A stretch of DNA of 64,000 bases from Deroplatys truncata (lineage: Eukaryota > Arthropoda > Insecta > Mantodea > Mantidae): assembly GCA_030765065.1 (NCBI GenBank), contig CM060980.1, forward strand, positions 58,388,364-58,452,363, given 5' to 3'. The translations under genes were made by a program, and so were the position numbers. The stretch's first letter is position 1. The number at the start of each line of letters is the position of its first letter. Of this stretch, positions 9,901-21,446 are shown piece by piece. The notes below the pieces were generated by a model that saw only the letters and a program-made list of their open reading frames with translations, did not search any database and had not been told where the DNA came from.

Positions 9901-12350
9901 GTGAGAGAGGTGAACTACATAAGAACTTACAAAAGTATAACAGTGAGAACTGAGAGTGTGACAGAGGAAACACTGGACGAAGCCACACTGGTGTCAAGAG
10001 TGGGACTGAAGACTAAAACGCCAAAATGGTGGAAATGTTTATTGGCCGGAATGGAGGAGTTGAGAAGTGAAATGAAAACAGAAATGAAGACGGTAATGGG
10101 TAAGATGGGAAGGGAGATGAACAGTGTTAAAAATGAGAACAAACTCGGATTTTACATCGACTCCGTAAAGTGCCAGATAAATTAAACGGGGAAGGATTTA
10201 AAAGATGATGTCGCTAAGGAGTTAGAAGAAATCGAATCTGACGTGCAGGGTAAGACTACTCTGTTGGAAGAGCATCTGAAAGAGCGCCTAAATCAGCAAG
10301 AAAAAATATTAGACCAGCAGATGAAATAAAAGTAGACGTTGAAAGAGAGAGTCAAAATCGTTAAGAAGAACTGTTAGACCAAAAGATTAAGGAAATCAAG
10401 AATATGATGGGCGCCGCAGTGGAGGAAATGCGCCACGAACTAGAAGCTATCATCCGTGTTGAAGGTGTAGAGGGGCCCACTACTACGAGGTAGCCTAATA
10501 CATAAAACAGTTGAAATTCGAGATGTATCGTCTTGAGCGGTGTTTAAGCGGCAGTCCAAGGCATTGCTACATACAATGCTTGGATGCCGGCAGAGAACAC
10601 TACACAACTCTTGGCTGCCTCGCAGGGGTAGTAGCGGAAACACTTCGCATTTTCCCCTCCGGAAGCTCGGCCGAGTTAAACTGTCGGAGAGGCGCTATGG
10701 AGAACATCGCCTGGTCGCCACTTACAGAGCCTAGCTGAAAGCTAGATTGCAACAATCCGATGAGAGTTAATAAGAATTCTCCATGCAGGTGGAGAGGCTG
10801 ACGTACCCGGCCCTGATTACTACCAGGTTATTTTTCCTGAGAATCAGCCCACGCATTCAACAGCGAGGTGAGAGACACGGAGGTGAAACTACAGTTCCTC
10901 CTGGCGGCACACCGCAACTTCAACAGTGCTCTGCCGGCTGCCTTCGCATTGAAGGCAGCCGCCAGAGCAGATGATGTCGGAGGAACCACCCGGTACCGGC
11001 CAGAGCTGTGACCGTCGAGAACGAGATTACCGGCATCGACCACAACAACATAACAGTCGTAGAAGCGAGGGCGGAAGAATTAAATGTTGTAGCTGCGGAG
11101 AGCCAAAACACCTAAGGGCTGACTACGTGTACATCCCGGACGTGGTTGAGGAAAACCACTAAAGGCCGGCGTGAAGAGCGGTACGTTGGCATCGTCATCA
11201 CCTTCTCTCGCTCCACGTTGAACATCGTGGCTGCGAACGACGAGCGCACGGTAGCGCATGGATGGATTCGGACTGTTCCTGTAGAGTGGTGGTGGACACA
11301 GGGACCTCAGTAATAATCGCCAGGCCCTTTATGGTGAGGGGACTGATATTAAGAATAGCGGTCAGGCGCTACCAACTACGAACCTCCTCGGTGAAATTCT
11401 GTTCGTGACTGAGGAGGCTTATCTGGAGTTGACCTTTGGCGGGAGCAGACTAAAAATGTGGGTGTTCGTTGCTGCAATCACCGAGGAAGTTATCCTGTAC
11501 CTGAACTTCCTTGGGGTCTTCGATGCCAAGGTAGACATTGGGCTCCGCTTATTGCACCTGGGCCGAGACGACATTCTGTTGAGTCATCCGGAGGAGATAT
11601 TGCAACCGGTGAGCTCTTACTTACCGAACGAGAGGTCGTTCCAGGGTGGAGTGAGGGGGTGGTGGCGGCGAGGTCAGAGAAACCCCAAACGAGGAACATG
11701 ATTGTGAACGGAGGAGGACTCGACCGAGATGGGATTTATGCCGCGAGGGCGTTGTTGCCTGCTCGGGAGATCGCCTCAATGAGGGTCCTTAATGCCACCA
11801 ACCGAGATCAGGAGCTGATTAGCAGAACTGTACTGGGGAAGTGCTTGCTGGTCGCCTCTATAATATCCACGGCCATAGACAGCGAGGCCGAGCGAACACC
11901 AACAAACTGGATAGTCGTCTGAGTAACTTTGTCTAGGACGCGATTCAGGCGAGGCGAGACAAGAAGAAGGACATCCTTAACCTGCCTGTGGAATTCCAGG
12001 ATATCTTCACCCTATCAGAAGACGATTATAGCCGTACTGATAGAGTGATGCATCGCATTGATACCAACGATTCTTCAACCGATTAGACTAGCCGTGTCCC
12101 ACTAGCGAATCAGAACCGCATAAGGACATAATAGGCAGCCGCATAAGGACAAAAAGACCGATCATCATCACCGATAGTGGTAGTGAAAAAGAAGGATGGA
12201 GATCTGCTCTTCTGTGTTAACTACCAGAAGCTGAACGACATCACCAACAAAGACTGTTTCCCACTGCCACCTTAGCGGGAGCTCAGTGGTTTTCCAACCT
12301 GAAGTCGGGGTACTGGCAAGTGACATTTCATCCCAAGTGGCAAGACGGTA
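9901..12350 (+). pseudogene. broken, 3'-truncated Ty3/gypsy gag-pol
   Basis: This is the remnant of an LTR retrotransposon polyprotein, with landmarks in the expected order. A gag N-terminal frame lies at 9901-10185 (TPKWWKCLLAGMEELRSEMK, Lys/Glu-rich). A charged coiled-coil stretch in broken frames runs to about 10460. A CCHC-type knuckle near 11088 reads CSCGEPKHLRADY, with the last Cys replaced by Tyr. A protease-like VVVDTGTSVII occurs near 11290, and a further protease stretch at 11405-11600 carries LYLNFLGVFDAKVDIG. An RT N-terminal region at 12163-12350 reads SSPIVVVKKKDGDLLFCVNY and AGAQWFSNLKSGYWQVTF. The segment that should hold the first RT catalytic Asp is deleted, YxDD, RNase H and integrase are missing, and stops and frameshifts are numerous. 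It is dead. Confidence 0.8.
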
Positions 12351-12439
12351 AAGGTATTTTCGAGAAAAACGACAATTAAAACTAATGGCTATTTTCAGCT
12401 TTGCATGACTACACAAAACTTTAAAGGCGCAGCATTAAA

Positions 12440-13124
12440 GAAGAAGAAAAAAATCTTATTTCGGATTTTTCGTTATTGTATTTTGTATGACATTCAGCGT
12501 TTGATAACCAAGTTTCCTACATATGAAGTTTATTAAGTGAGGGCAGATAGCTATGCAGTTCTTACATTGAAGAATATAATACTATCTCGCAAAGATCAAG
12601 AGAAATGTAAATTTATGCTGTCTGCTAATTACTACTCGAATTCATAACATGATCACATCGTGTCTCCTATGAAGCTGGTGCCTTGATGTGATCCTGGGTT
12701 TCGGCATGGAATCTTTCTTATTCTGGGAGATCCAGACGTGTTGCACTCAGCCTCAAGGAAACCTTGAGAAGAAATTTAAATGACATTAAGTAGCTTCCTG
12801 TATCGAAAAACACCCAGGAGGACTCGGCATCTGACCATATGCACCATTCTCCCGATACTGCTCTCTGTGGCAGGATAGGTATCGGCGCGCCTTGACCTGA
12901 CGTTCCAAGAGTTGAACTCTAAGTTTGAAATAAAAACATACTGCAGTAGCGGAAACATAATACTAATAAAACTTATTTGGCCTTGCAAAGAGCGGATGTT
13001 TCCTTAATTTTAAATGCTGCTTATTAGAAGGATTTATGTGATATTTCAGTTTCTTTATCTTTAATATGAGTACAAAAAGAAGTAACCGTTTGTGTATTGA
13101 AGTATGGATAATCCCAATGGACGA
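12440..13124. other. unassigned interval after the truncated gypsy element
   Basis: No recognisable coding or repeat family. The gypsy homology stops abruptly near 12350, and the part around 12640-12990 is less AT-rich but unidentified. Confidence 0.35.
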
Positions 13125-13870
13125 GAATTGAAAAATCGGATGTGTTGCATTTACATTACGTTCAGTGCTAACTCTTCTTGGAACTATTCTGACAGAAGCT
13201 TATTATTCTATTTTCCAAATAAATTTTAATTAAAATTTACAAATTTCGTTGTAGGATACAATATGTAAAGCGACAGACAGAAAAAACCAATAAAGACCTA
13301 TCAGTTAAGAAAGCAAGGTATCTGAACATATACACCAATAACAAGGAATATCTCGGAAATGATTGACTGCCAAAAAGTTTGTGAGATAAACTGTGTACCG
13401 TAACGAATATACACATTTTGTATAGAAAGTTTGTTTCTATCTCTTAGTTTATACAAAAGTCATTCAGAACGAAGCAGACAGGCTATTCTTAGAAAGTTTT
13501 AGAAATGCATTTTATTTTTCATTGAAATATTTTAAACATGTGGTATTTTAATCAGAATCATTACCGACATTTTTTTAGAAAATCAACAATTTGGAGAAAA
13601 ATTCAATGTATAGCGTAGTTTGGGATTGGGGGATTTTGTTGAAAATCTTTGTGTCGAAACTTTAAAAGATACTTAATACCTTTTATATTTATCGGGCTTT
13701 TAAGTTTTGATTTACATTCTTCAGACGCGTAAACATACTCGACCTTTTTCTTGAAAAAAGTGCCTTTTTTATTGAGGGAACCTCATGACGTATACTTCCT
13801 GTAAAATCTCGGTATTGCATTTATGGGTGGAATAAATACTTCCTCTACTTACTATAAGTAGGTCTCGGAA
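13125..13870 (-). repeat. DR1 dispersed repeat, near full length
   Basis: The minus-strand copy runs from ATCGGATGTGTTGCATTTAC (13136) through AAGGAATATCTCGGAAATGA and the AGCGTAGTTTGGGATTGGGG block to GGGTGGAATAAATACTTCC and TACTTACTATAAGTAGG at the far end. It gives a good view of both termini. Confidence 0.8.
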
Positions 13871-14936
13871 AAGGCACCAGAGTGAGAGGTGGTATGTTGA
13901 CATGCCACCCGAATATTGCACTCCGCCAATGATGTCCTCTGTGGACGGAGGTAGAAGACGTAGTGGACGTGTGCTAAGCCTTGGTGCATCGGGGCTATCG
14001 TCCCAGATTTTTAGTTTATGTTTAATGGAACTAAACTTGTACATTTCGCTCTTAAATAGAAGATACTAATGTAAAACTTGCAAATCATCTGGATCTCCAA
14101 AGATGTCGTTTACTTCTGGAAAGCCATAACCATCTTGGCTTTCATAGCTGGTATATTTATCAAAACTGGATTTGTGTAAACTAATCAGACAACTTTGAGA
14201 AACTTAGCTTTCTCAGGGTTTTTTGTGCCTTTAAAGCAAGGCTGGTCAGGCTTTTAATGAGAGTTATTCCTCTAAATGGATTTTAATATTCCATACAGGT
14301 AAAGCATAAATATACAACAAAATAAACAGCTTCAGACTCTTATAGCACATTTCTCTCCTCTCGAAATTAAACCAGGTGTTATAAATCCACAGTTTTTTAA
14401 AGAATTTTAGCTTCTCTTTATGTATTTCTGGCTACTGGAAGAAAATATAGAATAAAAGTGGCATTGCCTAGTATTTTTAAAATTTGTGATATAATATTAG
14501 TTTTTTCATGACTATTTATAGAGTTTTGGCAATCCTAATTCAATGCTTTAATAAATGCCTCATTTAACTTGTTTATCAGCTCAGGAAAGATATTCTAGAG
14601 ACCTATTAGTGTTGCCATTGTTGAGCCGTAGGCTTTTGAGGATCCTGTCTGTGAAAAAAGGACAAAAATTGCCAAAACTGGTGCTTTAGTTCTGTGTTTT
14701 AAGACCCGTTTTCTCCGGTTTTAATTTGTTAGTACATTTTCATTTTAAAATTGTTCCACGCGATGTGCTTTTAGGTATAAATTAATGAAATGTTGTATAC
14801 CTCCTTGTTAACCATTGAATAGAAAATGTTGAAATACATTTTTATTAACGCTCCTAGTTGTGGTGTTATTTAACAATAACACTCATTGTATTAAAACTTG
14901 CTGTATTGATACGTTAATAAAACATCATTAAGTTAA
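13871..14936. other. unassigned interval
   Basis: Mostly AT-rich, without a recognisable family. A less AT-rich block at 13870-14000 has no match that I recognise. Confidence 0.35.
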
Positions 14937-14939
14937 AAG

Positions 14940-15179
14940 ATGATGCAGCAAGAAAGTTTTCGGAATGCGAACACCTCTGTCTCCATCCCGTCCTCAGAGG
15001 ACAATACTACCAGGAGAAAACAGAAGTACAGGCCGAGTAGTAACTGGTTACACCAGAGGGCAGCAGAATCTTTTTCCACTTCTTATACTGGGGATAGTAG
15101 GGACGAGCCTTGCAATCGACCCTCAGCTGAAGATGGAATGAAATCAGGTTCCGAAAACGTTCCTGCCACACCACCTTGA
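14940..15179 (+). CDS. uncharacterised short ORF, possible host exon
   Basis: A 79-codon frame runs from ATG to TGA. It is noticeably less AT-rich than its flanks and does not match any transposon family in the window. The product is hydrophilic, rich in Ser, Thr, Asn and Arg, with no membrane segment, signal peptide or recognisable domain (for example TTRRKQKYRPSSNWLHQRAA). The ATG follows AAGTTAAAAG, which could be a weak splice acceptor, so it might be the last coding exon of a gene lying upstream. I see no convincing polypyrimidine tract. A chance ORF is a real alternative, and I assign no function. Confidence 0.25.
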   Translation: MMQQESFRNANTSVSIPSSEDNTTRRKQKYRPSSNWLHQRAAESFSTSYTGDSRDEPCNRPSAEDGMKSGSENVPATPP

Positions 15180-15379
15180 ACTTACTGATGCTGTTTTAAT
15201 ATTGCGTCGATACAACAGGTTTTAATACAATGAATTTTGCATTTCTTTTGATAAGTGAATATAAAATAATACTCCTACTGTATAAATTTTTATGCTAAAA
15301 TTAGAAGTCATATATTTAAAATTTATTTTCACAGAAACAAATAGGATAATCAATAACGCATCTCTATAGTTAATAAATA

Positions 15380-15950
15380 TGTTTACGCAGCTAAGTGCTG
15401 AGCTATTAATTAACTGCCGCCGACCAGCCATCAGTTAAGAGAGACAGGAAGATATAAGTAGTGCCCAGCATAAACACCAGAAACGCTATCGAGAGATAAC
15501 CAGAATCTTCTGAAAGTTTCCTTCCTCCCCGCGTCCAGAATATTCTAGAATGTACTGTAGAAATTTCCGGGGGCTGTATAAGCCAGCGTGCTCGAGAGCG
15601 AGTCAGTTAATAAGTGAGCTAGACTGTGCGTTTCTGGTGCGACAAAAGTTCTGTTCTCCGAGCGAGTTTGTGACGACTGTTGTGACGTGTAGTGGGTGCT
15701 GCAGCTGCAAGAGAACATGCAGGTATTGTTTCGACTCCCCAGCGGGTGAACTGTCCGAAGAAGTGGCTATATCGTGCGTATTTCATTACGCCGCTGCACC
15801 GCGAAGAAAATGAAATGATGGTGAAAACCAAGTGAAATGACATTGAAAGTTGAGCCGGATCACATTAATGAAGCAACAGTTAGAACTTAGCGAAGGACTT
15901 AGAATAAACTATATAGTGTTACAGTATATATTTAAGAGTTTAATTATAAA
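15380..15950 (+). repeat. LTR-2 solo LTR
   Basis: It begins TGTTTACGCAGCTAAG and follows the LTR-2 order: GCCCAGCATAAACACCAGAA, GAGAGATAACCAGAATCTTC, TCTAGAATGTACTGTAGAAA, TGTATAAGCC, then CTCCGAGCGAGTTTGTGAC. No gag or pol follows, so it is a solo or truncated LTR. The 3' limit is approximate. Confidence 0.7.
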
Positions 15951-16539
15951 ATACTATTTTTTTTCAAAAAGTCTTGTGGAGCAATTTTTCTAAACAGTAA
16001 AACATTAGTAAAACAGTTGTACCTCTGGAATAATTTAAAATAAGTGCATGAAATCTTATAATTTCAAATGAATATGACTGAAACTGTGGATCTTAGAAAT
16101 TTATCAGACGGTCATCCTGAAGGAGTACTCAATCATGAGAGTATTTATTTTATATACACATTTCTTATATATAAAGATTTGTTGAAATCAACTGACCTCA
16201 AGTGAGGTTGACCAGAATGATCCAGAAAACAGGACACAACATTTAAATATAAGCAAACCATTAAATATATAAAACAAAATCTTTAGGAATTCTTGACATA
16301 CAAATGGTACTGATATACGTGTATACTGACTTTCAGTATCTGTTCAGTATAAAATATTTCAGTATACCAAGTGTAAATTTTGACAGAGAACCACGAGCTC
16401 TAAAAAGCCTCCCATGAACAGACCAGTTGGGAATGTTAACAGCTCGCCAGGAAAGGAACACGTAGTCGGTAAATATTTTTCTTTTTTTCATTTACCTGTG
16501 CAGCCTGGTTGCAATTGCTTTCAAAACGAACTGTCGCAT
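15951..16539. other. unassigned AT-rich interval
   Basis: No gene or repeat family recognised. Confidence 0.4.
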
Positions 16540-16740
16540 CTAAACCATTTGCTTTAGACGTCTTCTATCGATAGCCATTGTATCAACATTTCTGTTGTAG
16601 TCTTCCTGAAAGATGACTGAAACTTCCTCGTGAACTTCCCATCCTTTCTGATGTAGGAACTGAGCGATCGCAGATCTTATGTGATGGTGTCTTGTTTTGA
16701 AGCAATTCGCCCTTTCTGCGAAACCCCAGCACATGTCCAA
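16540..16740 (-). pseudogene. LINE C-terminal endonuclease-like fragment
   Basis: The minus-strand frame ends with RHHHIRSAIAQFLHQKGWEV, then HEEV, VDTMAIDRRR and a stop. The spacing of a His-rich helix, a GWEVHEEV strand and a VD-(I/M)-AID strand resembles the restriction-like nuclease tail found in some arthropod LINE proteins. In those families an Asp and a basic residue after the VD strand belong to the active site. Only about 65 residues are recognisable and the reverse transcriptase is not adjacent. Upstream codons to 16872 stay open but do not resemble the family. The assignment is from memory of the pattern and tentative. Confidence 0.45.
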
Positions 16741-16967
16741 TGATTTTCGTCTCGTTGCAACCTGGTTGGCAGCAACGGATTGTGATTTTCTCTTTTCATT
16801 TTTGGTACAAGGATAATATGATGGGAAACAATAATTCTTGTATGCTACAACCAATGAGGAAAGACAACACATGTAGCCTTACTCACAAGAAAGTAGAACA
16901 CAGGAAGACATTTGATATAGGTAAAAGAACTATGGCAAATTAACCGTTGTAAAAGATGTTTGTAGTA

Positions 16968-16994
16968 CGAGGGGTACTACTTATATTTTGAGCC
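16968..16994 (+). repeat. mariner left terminal inverted repeat
   Basis: It starts CGAGGGGTACTACTTATATT and is the inverted counterpart of 18207-18233. Such ends are the transposase binding and cleavage sites. Confidence 0.85.
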
Positions 16995-17140
16995 TTGGAA
17001 ATCTTGAATGTTGTAGGTGCCATCTGACGTTTCCAATGGAACGTTTGACATTCTTGATCATAATCTACTTCAAACATTTTGTCAATAGAGCGTCATTTGT
17101 TTTGTTTATACTAACTTGAACATTGTGTGTCAACAAAAAC

Positions 17141-18181
17141 ATGGAATTAAGTCGTGAAAATGTTCGTGCAATGATTTATTACAACCTTCGACGTGGATTA
17201 TCAAGACAAGAGTGCATAGATCAACTAACTTCCACATTTGGCTCATCCTTTGCCACTGTGACACGCTGGTATGACGAATTTAATCGTGGCCGCCGTTCGC
17301 TCAATGATGAAGTTCGTGAAGGACGTCAAAAATCAGTTGTTGTGCCTGAAAACATTGATGCTGGGCAAAAACTAATAATGAAAGATCGTCATGCGACATA
17401 TTGTGAGACTGAGGTAACCATAGGTATTAGTTCCACCTGCATATATAAAATATTGCATGATTATTTAGCCGTGAAAAAGGTTTGCTCTCTTTGGATCCCA
17501 CATAATTTGACGCAATCTCAAAAATATGCTCGTGTCGATTGGTGTACAAAAATGCTCAAGAAATACAATAGCGGTGCCTCAAAAGACGTATATAAGATTG
17601 TAACAGGTGACGAATCATTGATCTATGCTTATAAGCCGGAACGTAAACAGCAGTCGACTGTATGGTGTTTCAAGATGAAGCAAGTCTAATAAAAGTTGTT
17701 CGCACTCGAAGCACTTCGAAGCAAATGGTCGCCTCCTTTTTCAGCAAAGCTGGCCATGTGGCAACAGTGCCTTTTGAGGAAGTAAAACGGTCAGTTCTGA
17801 ATGGTACACAACCATTTTTTTGCCGGAAGTCTTCGGTGAAGTAAGGAAAACCAACAAGAACCGTAGGATCGTTCTTCATCAAGACAATGCGAGCGCACAC
17901 ACATCTCGTCTAACAACAGAGTATTTGAAGACTCAAAAAATCGAATTGATGGGTCATCGCTATACAGTCCTGATTTGGCACCCAAAGACTTCTTTTTGTT
18001 CCCGAACATGAAGAATAAATTGCGTGGACAACGATTTTCGTTGGCAGAAGAATCCGTTGATGCCTTCAAAAACCATGTTTTGGAGGTGCCTCAAGAAGAC
18101 TGGAATAAATTATTTGACAAATGGTTCAAACGGATGCAAAAATGTATTGATCACAAAGGAGAATATTTTGAAAAACAATAA
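17141..18181 (+). pseudogene. mariner transposase, frameshifted
   Basis: The first ATG of the frame is at 17141 (MELSRENVRAMIYYNLRRGL), and the C-terminus ends GEYFEKQ with TAA at 18181, so the full length of about 345 codons is represented. Frame one ends near 17689. The protein continues in a second frame from about 17662 (VFQDE...), a third from about 17820 (RKTNKNRRIVLHQDNASAHTS) and a fourth block from about 17975. Landmarks are the N-terminal helix-turn-helix region, the WIPHNLTQSQK linker, the first catalytic Asp in GDES (with Leu where Trp is usual), the second in HQDNA, and the third in a YSPDLAP-type motif visible only after the last shift. At least three frameshifts make it inactive. 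Confidence 0.92.
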
Positions 18182-18206
18182 AGTAGTTTTCAATCAGAAA
18201 TTACTG

Positions 18207-18233
18207 GGCTCAAAACATATATAATGCCCCTCG
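18207..18233 (-). repeat. mariner right terminal inverted repeat
   Basis: The complement reads CGAGGGGCATTATATATGTT and pairs with the left end at 16968. A TA follows immediately. Confidence 0.85.
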
Positions 18234-18235
18234 TA

Positions 18236-19306
18236 ATAGCCGTAGATGCTGTCTCGTTTGACACTTCCAATCTAACTTAATAACGCTGCACCCATTTCCG
18301 TGCCGATACATGTTACGAAAAAAAATGGAACATGGCGGTAGAGAAAATCTGAGCTCAGTTGCGAATTCGGCGCCTCAAAAAACAATAAATCTGCATGCTT
18401 TAAAGATATTTTTGTGCAACCTTTGTTCGTAATATCAAATACAGGCACAAAATAATCACTTATTTTCAGGGGAGACTGAAAGCCCTATTCAACTAATGTT
18501 AAATCTACTACATTCATGACCAATTATCTCACAAACTATTTAACATATCGGACTTACATTTTTAGGATGTAAATAGATGCCTGAAATTTCACTGATTTAC
18601 TTTTATACAATAAGTTTGTTTATTAAGGAAGATAACATTATTTAACTAATTATACCCTCCCTTGATTAAAATGTATAAGCAATTATGTTCTTTATAAAAT
18701 AACTAACCATCTTAACCCAACGTGGCTCCACAATGACATTTAGAGTTTTACTTTATCATCCCAAAATTTAATTTAGCTATGTGCATGAGAAGACGGGTTA
18801 TTAAATCAGAAAATTTTATTCACAGAAACAGCTGTTGATAGTAAAAATCCGCATATATTTTCAAAGAAAGAAACCACATGGCCTGTGCACACAGAATCTA
18901 GCATATTGATAGTAGTACCGAAATGTAAAGCAAAGCTTACGCTAAAAGATGGGCTAGTCTTTCCTCTTTACTCAAAGGTTTAGGAAGAGATGCCCAAACT
19001 TAAGCCAAACAGCGGCGGATTTACCTCCATGCATTGTTTGCGGAGGTATGACGCGAGCTCATACCAATCACAAATTTTTTTTGATTACCTTGGAATGTGT
19101 CATTTCTATCGCGTCAGAGAGAGAGTGAAGGGGAAATGCTTCATAACACAAAACGAAGGAGGTAGGTGAAGCGTCAATGTGAGATCGTTAGCTCATAAGA
19201 GAAGAGATGGGCTTCGCTGGTGTAGGAGTGGTGATTTTTTTCTCGAAGTAGTAAAGAATTCATAGTACAACATAATAGATGCAGTAATATTTTAAAATAT
19301 AAGCAC
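18236..19306. other. unassigned interval
   Basis: No gene or repeat family recognised. A less AT-rich patch at 19000-19230 has no match that I know. Confidence 0.35.
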
Positions 19307-19716
19307 TGTACAAATGAGGACACCAGGTTTTGCTAAACATGCCTTATTTATCACTTAAATCCTCAACGTTCCACAAACTTTACACTTGAGATACATTTAA
19401 CACACAATCAGAACAGAACACTACTGATTCATCGAATCTAATCACAACTGTTGAGACACAACTGCACTCAGCACTGTCTACTTTCACTGTCTAGTTTTCA
19501 CTTCGCAATTTCTTAATTAACTCAACGGGCAAGGGACCTGCATATAAAGCGGTATGTTCTAGAAAGAGAGGTCACTAGAACATGCTAAAAGCAATCTTCT
19601 GGAGGAGTAAAAACTCCGGGGAAGTGCCATATAATGGGTTCATTAAGTGACTTGTTCTAAAGACCGGTCGGGAATGCGTTTTCCGGCGTCCGTAGGGAGT
19701 TTTGCGCGCACGGTCA
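19307..19716 (-). repeat. LTR-3 solo LTR
   Basis: The minus-strand copy starts TGACCGTGCGCGCAAAAC and ends GTCCTCATTTGTACA. It shares AAGAAATTGCGAAGTGAAAA, a GTGATAAATAAGG block and the ending with the copies at 30915 and 59431. A TATATGCAGG segment near 19543 may be the TATA region. No internal element sequence lies next to it. Confidence 0.65.
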
Positions 19717-20309
19717 TAGTATTGTGGCTATACTGATAAAATATACATGAAGTTAAAGAAGAAATTGAAACTAAACTGTCAAATTTGGCAATTTTCACCT
19801 TTTAGTCTTCTCTTAAAATTAAAGATGCAATAAAGTCTTTTTTACAGTTTATCTGTACTACCTTCAGATATTTTTACATTGCAATTTCAAAAATAGCCCT
19901 TCATTAAAGGCGTTATGTCACTGAATACCTACTTGACTGGCACTTGGCGCAGAGCACCAGACTGTTCTATCTTTAATTTTTCTTACATAGCACAAAATAC
20001 GAACTTTATATTGCTTAAATTGATTATTGGCAAAAAGAAACTCAAATAAACGCCATAAACTACGGTTAGACAGGACTAAGTGTCAGTACTTAGGTACCCA
20101 AACAGCATGAAATTGGATCAATCTATTGTGTTGATGAACGCAAACAAAAATGATGTGCCTTTACTGAGTGCATAAAATGGTATTGTTCAAGTAAACAAAA
20201 ATACAGATACATATATGGATATATTATATAATAGCGTAGAAAATATGTGTTTTACTGTCTCTGCCATGTATCTAGTGGGCTATGCTGATTATAGATTCGG
20301 TTTCCTCTA
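19717..20309. other. unassigned AT-rich interval
   Basis: No gene or repeat family recognised. Confidence 0.4.
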
Positions 20310-20480
20310 TCCCCCGTGTACCTTTAAAGAAATGTGTAATGAAACTGTTTCCACAAACGCTTATCTCGATTAACATGAAGTAGATAGGAAAATAAGCATT
20401 CGTTAGATTAGTTTATAAAAGCTAAATGCAAATAAAGGATATTGGATAGGGAAAGTCATAGGAATATAACATCAAAAGTG
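20310..20480 (+). repeat. DR1 dispersed repeat, right-end fragment
   Basis: The blocks AAATGTGTAATGAAACTGTT, ATCTCGATTAACATGAAGTA and GGGAAAGTCATAGGAATATA match the right end of DR1. The rest is absent. Confidence 0.6.
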
Positions 20481-20640
20481 TTTTAGTTAGGGTTATGCAA
20501 ATTGCATGAGGTGAGTTTTTAAGGTGACATACCTTTCGGAGATAATCTCCCGTATCTGAAATCCAAATGCGAAGCAGGTCACAACCGTAGGCAGGTTTGA
20601 GCATCACCATTATTAGCCTCTGTAGATCTGAAATTAAAAT

Positions 20641-20830
20641 TAAATTGAGTTTTATTTATGGGCGCTCTTTAACTGCTGTGATCCTTAGCGTCCCATTCTA
20701 TATTGGGCGTGAAAGACCGGTAATTTTGCTCAGAAGCCTCTTTATCAGGCTTGGGGCTCTTTTACGTCTACGACACGGGACCACCGGCTTTACTTCTCTT
20801 CCGAAGGAAGTCATGCTAAGGCTGATCTGA
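20641..20830 (-). repeat. SINE-A, head truncated
   Basis: Tail first on the plus strand (TTGAGTTTTATTTATGGGCG), then the complement of the CACGCCCAATATA and GTCGTAGA blocks, ending at the TTCCGAAGGAAGTCATGCTA block. The tRNA-like head is missing. Confidence 0.75.
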
Positions 20831-20834
20831 GTAA

Positions 20835-21446
20835 GGGCGTTGAACTCGCAAAACAAACACAAAAATCGTTGTCGTCATCATCGTAATCATTTATTTTAGT
20901 TTTCATAATTGAAGCCTGATATGTGTCTAATATGTTTAATCCGCCCAATTTTTTATTAGTTCGAATTTACAAATTTGTTTTAAAATACATATATTTTTCC
21001 ATACGTCCTAAAATACCCGAAAATTTACTTCCGTATTATTATTATTATTATTATCATCATCACTCATTTTATTGTTATTATTGCTATTATCATTATCTTC
21101 TATTTATTTGCTTTTGTGATTGCGGATGAGCCCATGTACAACTACGCAAAGTACCCAGAGCTATTTCTTTGTTTTCCTTTGAATGCATAGTTCTCTTATT
21201 CTTTGGTTGTGGGCTTTCTTTCTCTTATCTGTCCATGTTGTTCCAGTATTTTGTCTTTGGTTTGTCCTCTTGATTAACTGACATTTATGGACTGAAGATA
21301 TTTCTGATTGTCTTCTTTTGTAATCCCTGCCAAATTTAACTCATTTTTTACTTCACCAATCCCCGTTATAGTATCCACTTCTGTTTTCGTAGAATCCCAT
21401 TATTCATTTTGTGAGCGTATTTGAGTTCACTCATTTAATATGTTCA
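20835..21446. other. unassigned AT-rich interval with a short ATT/ATC microsatellite
   Basis: About nine ATT-type units lie at 21035-21062 and grade into ATC. The remaining sequence is unidentified. Confidence 0.5.

Larger units (their letters stand above)
16968..18233 (+). mobile_element. full-length mariner element with TA target duplication
   Basis: The element spans 1,266 bp, typical of a complete mariner. A TA dinucleotide lies on both sides (16966-16967 and 18234-18235). The terminal inverted repeats of about 28 bp share CGAGGGG and TTTTGAGCC with a few mismatches between. The transposase frame inside is broken by shifts, so this copy could move only with an enzyme supplied elsewhere. 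Confidence 0.93.
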
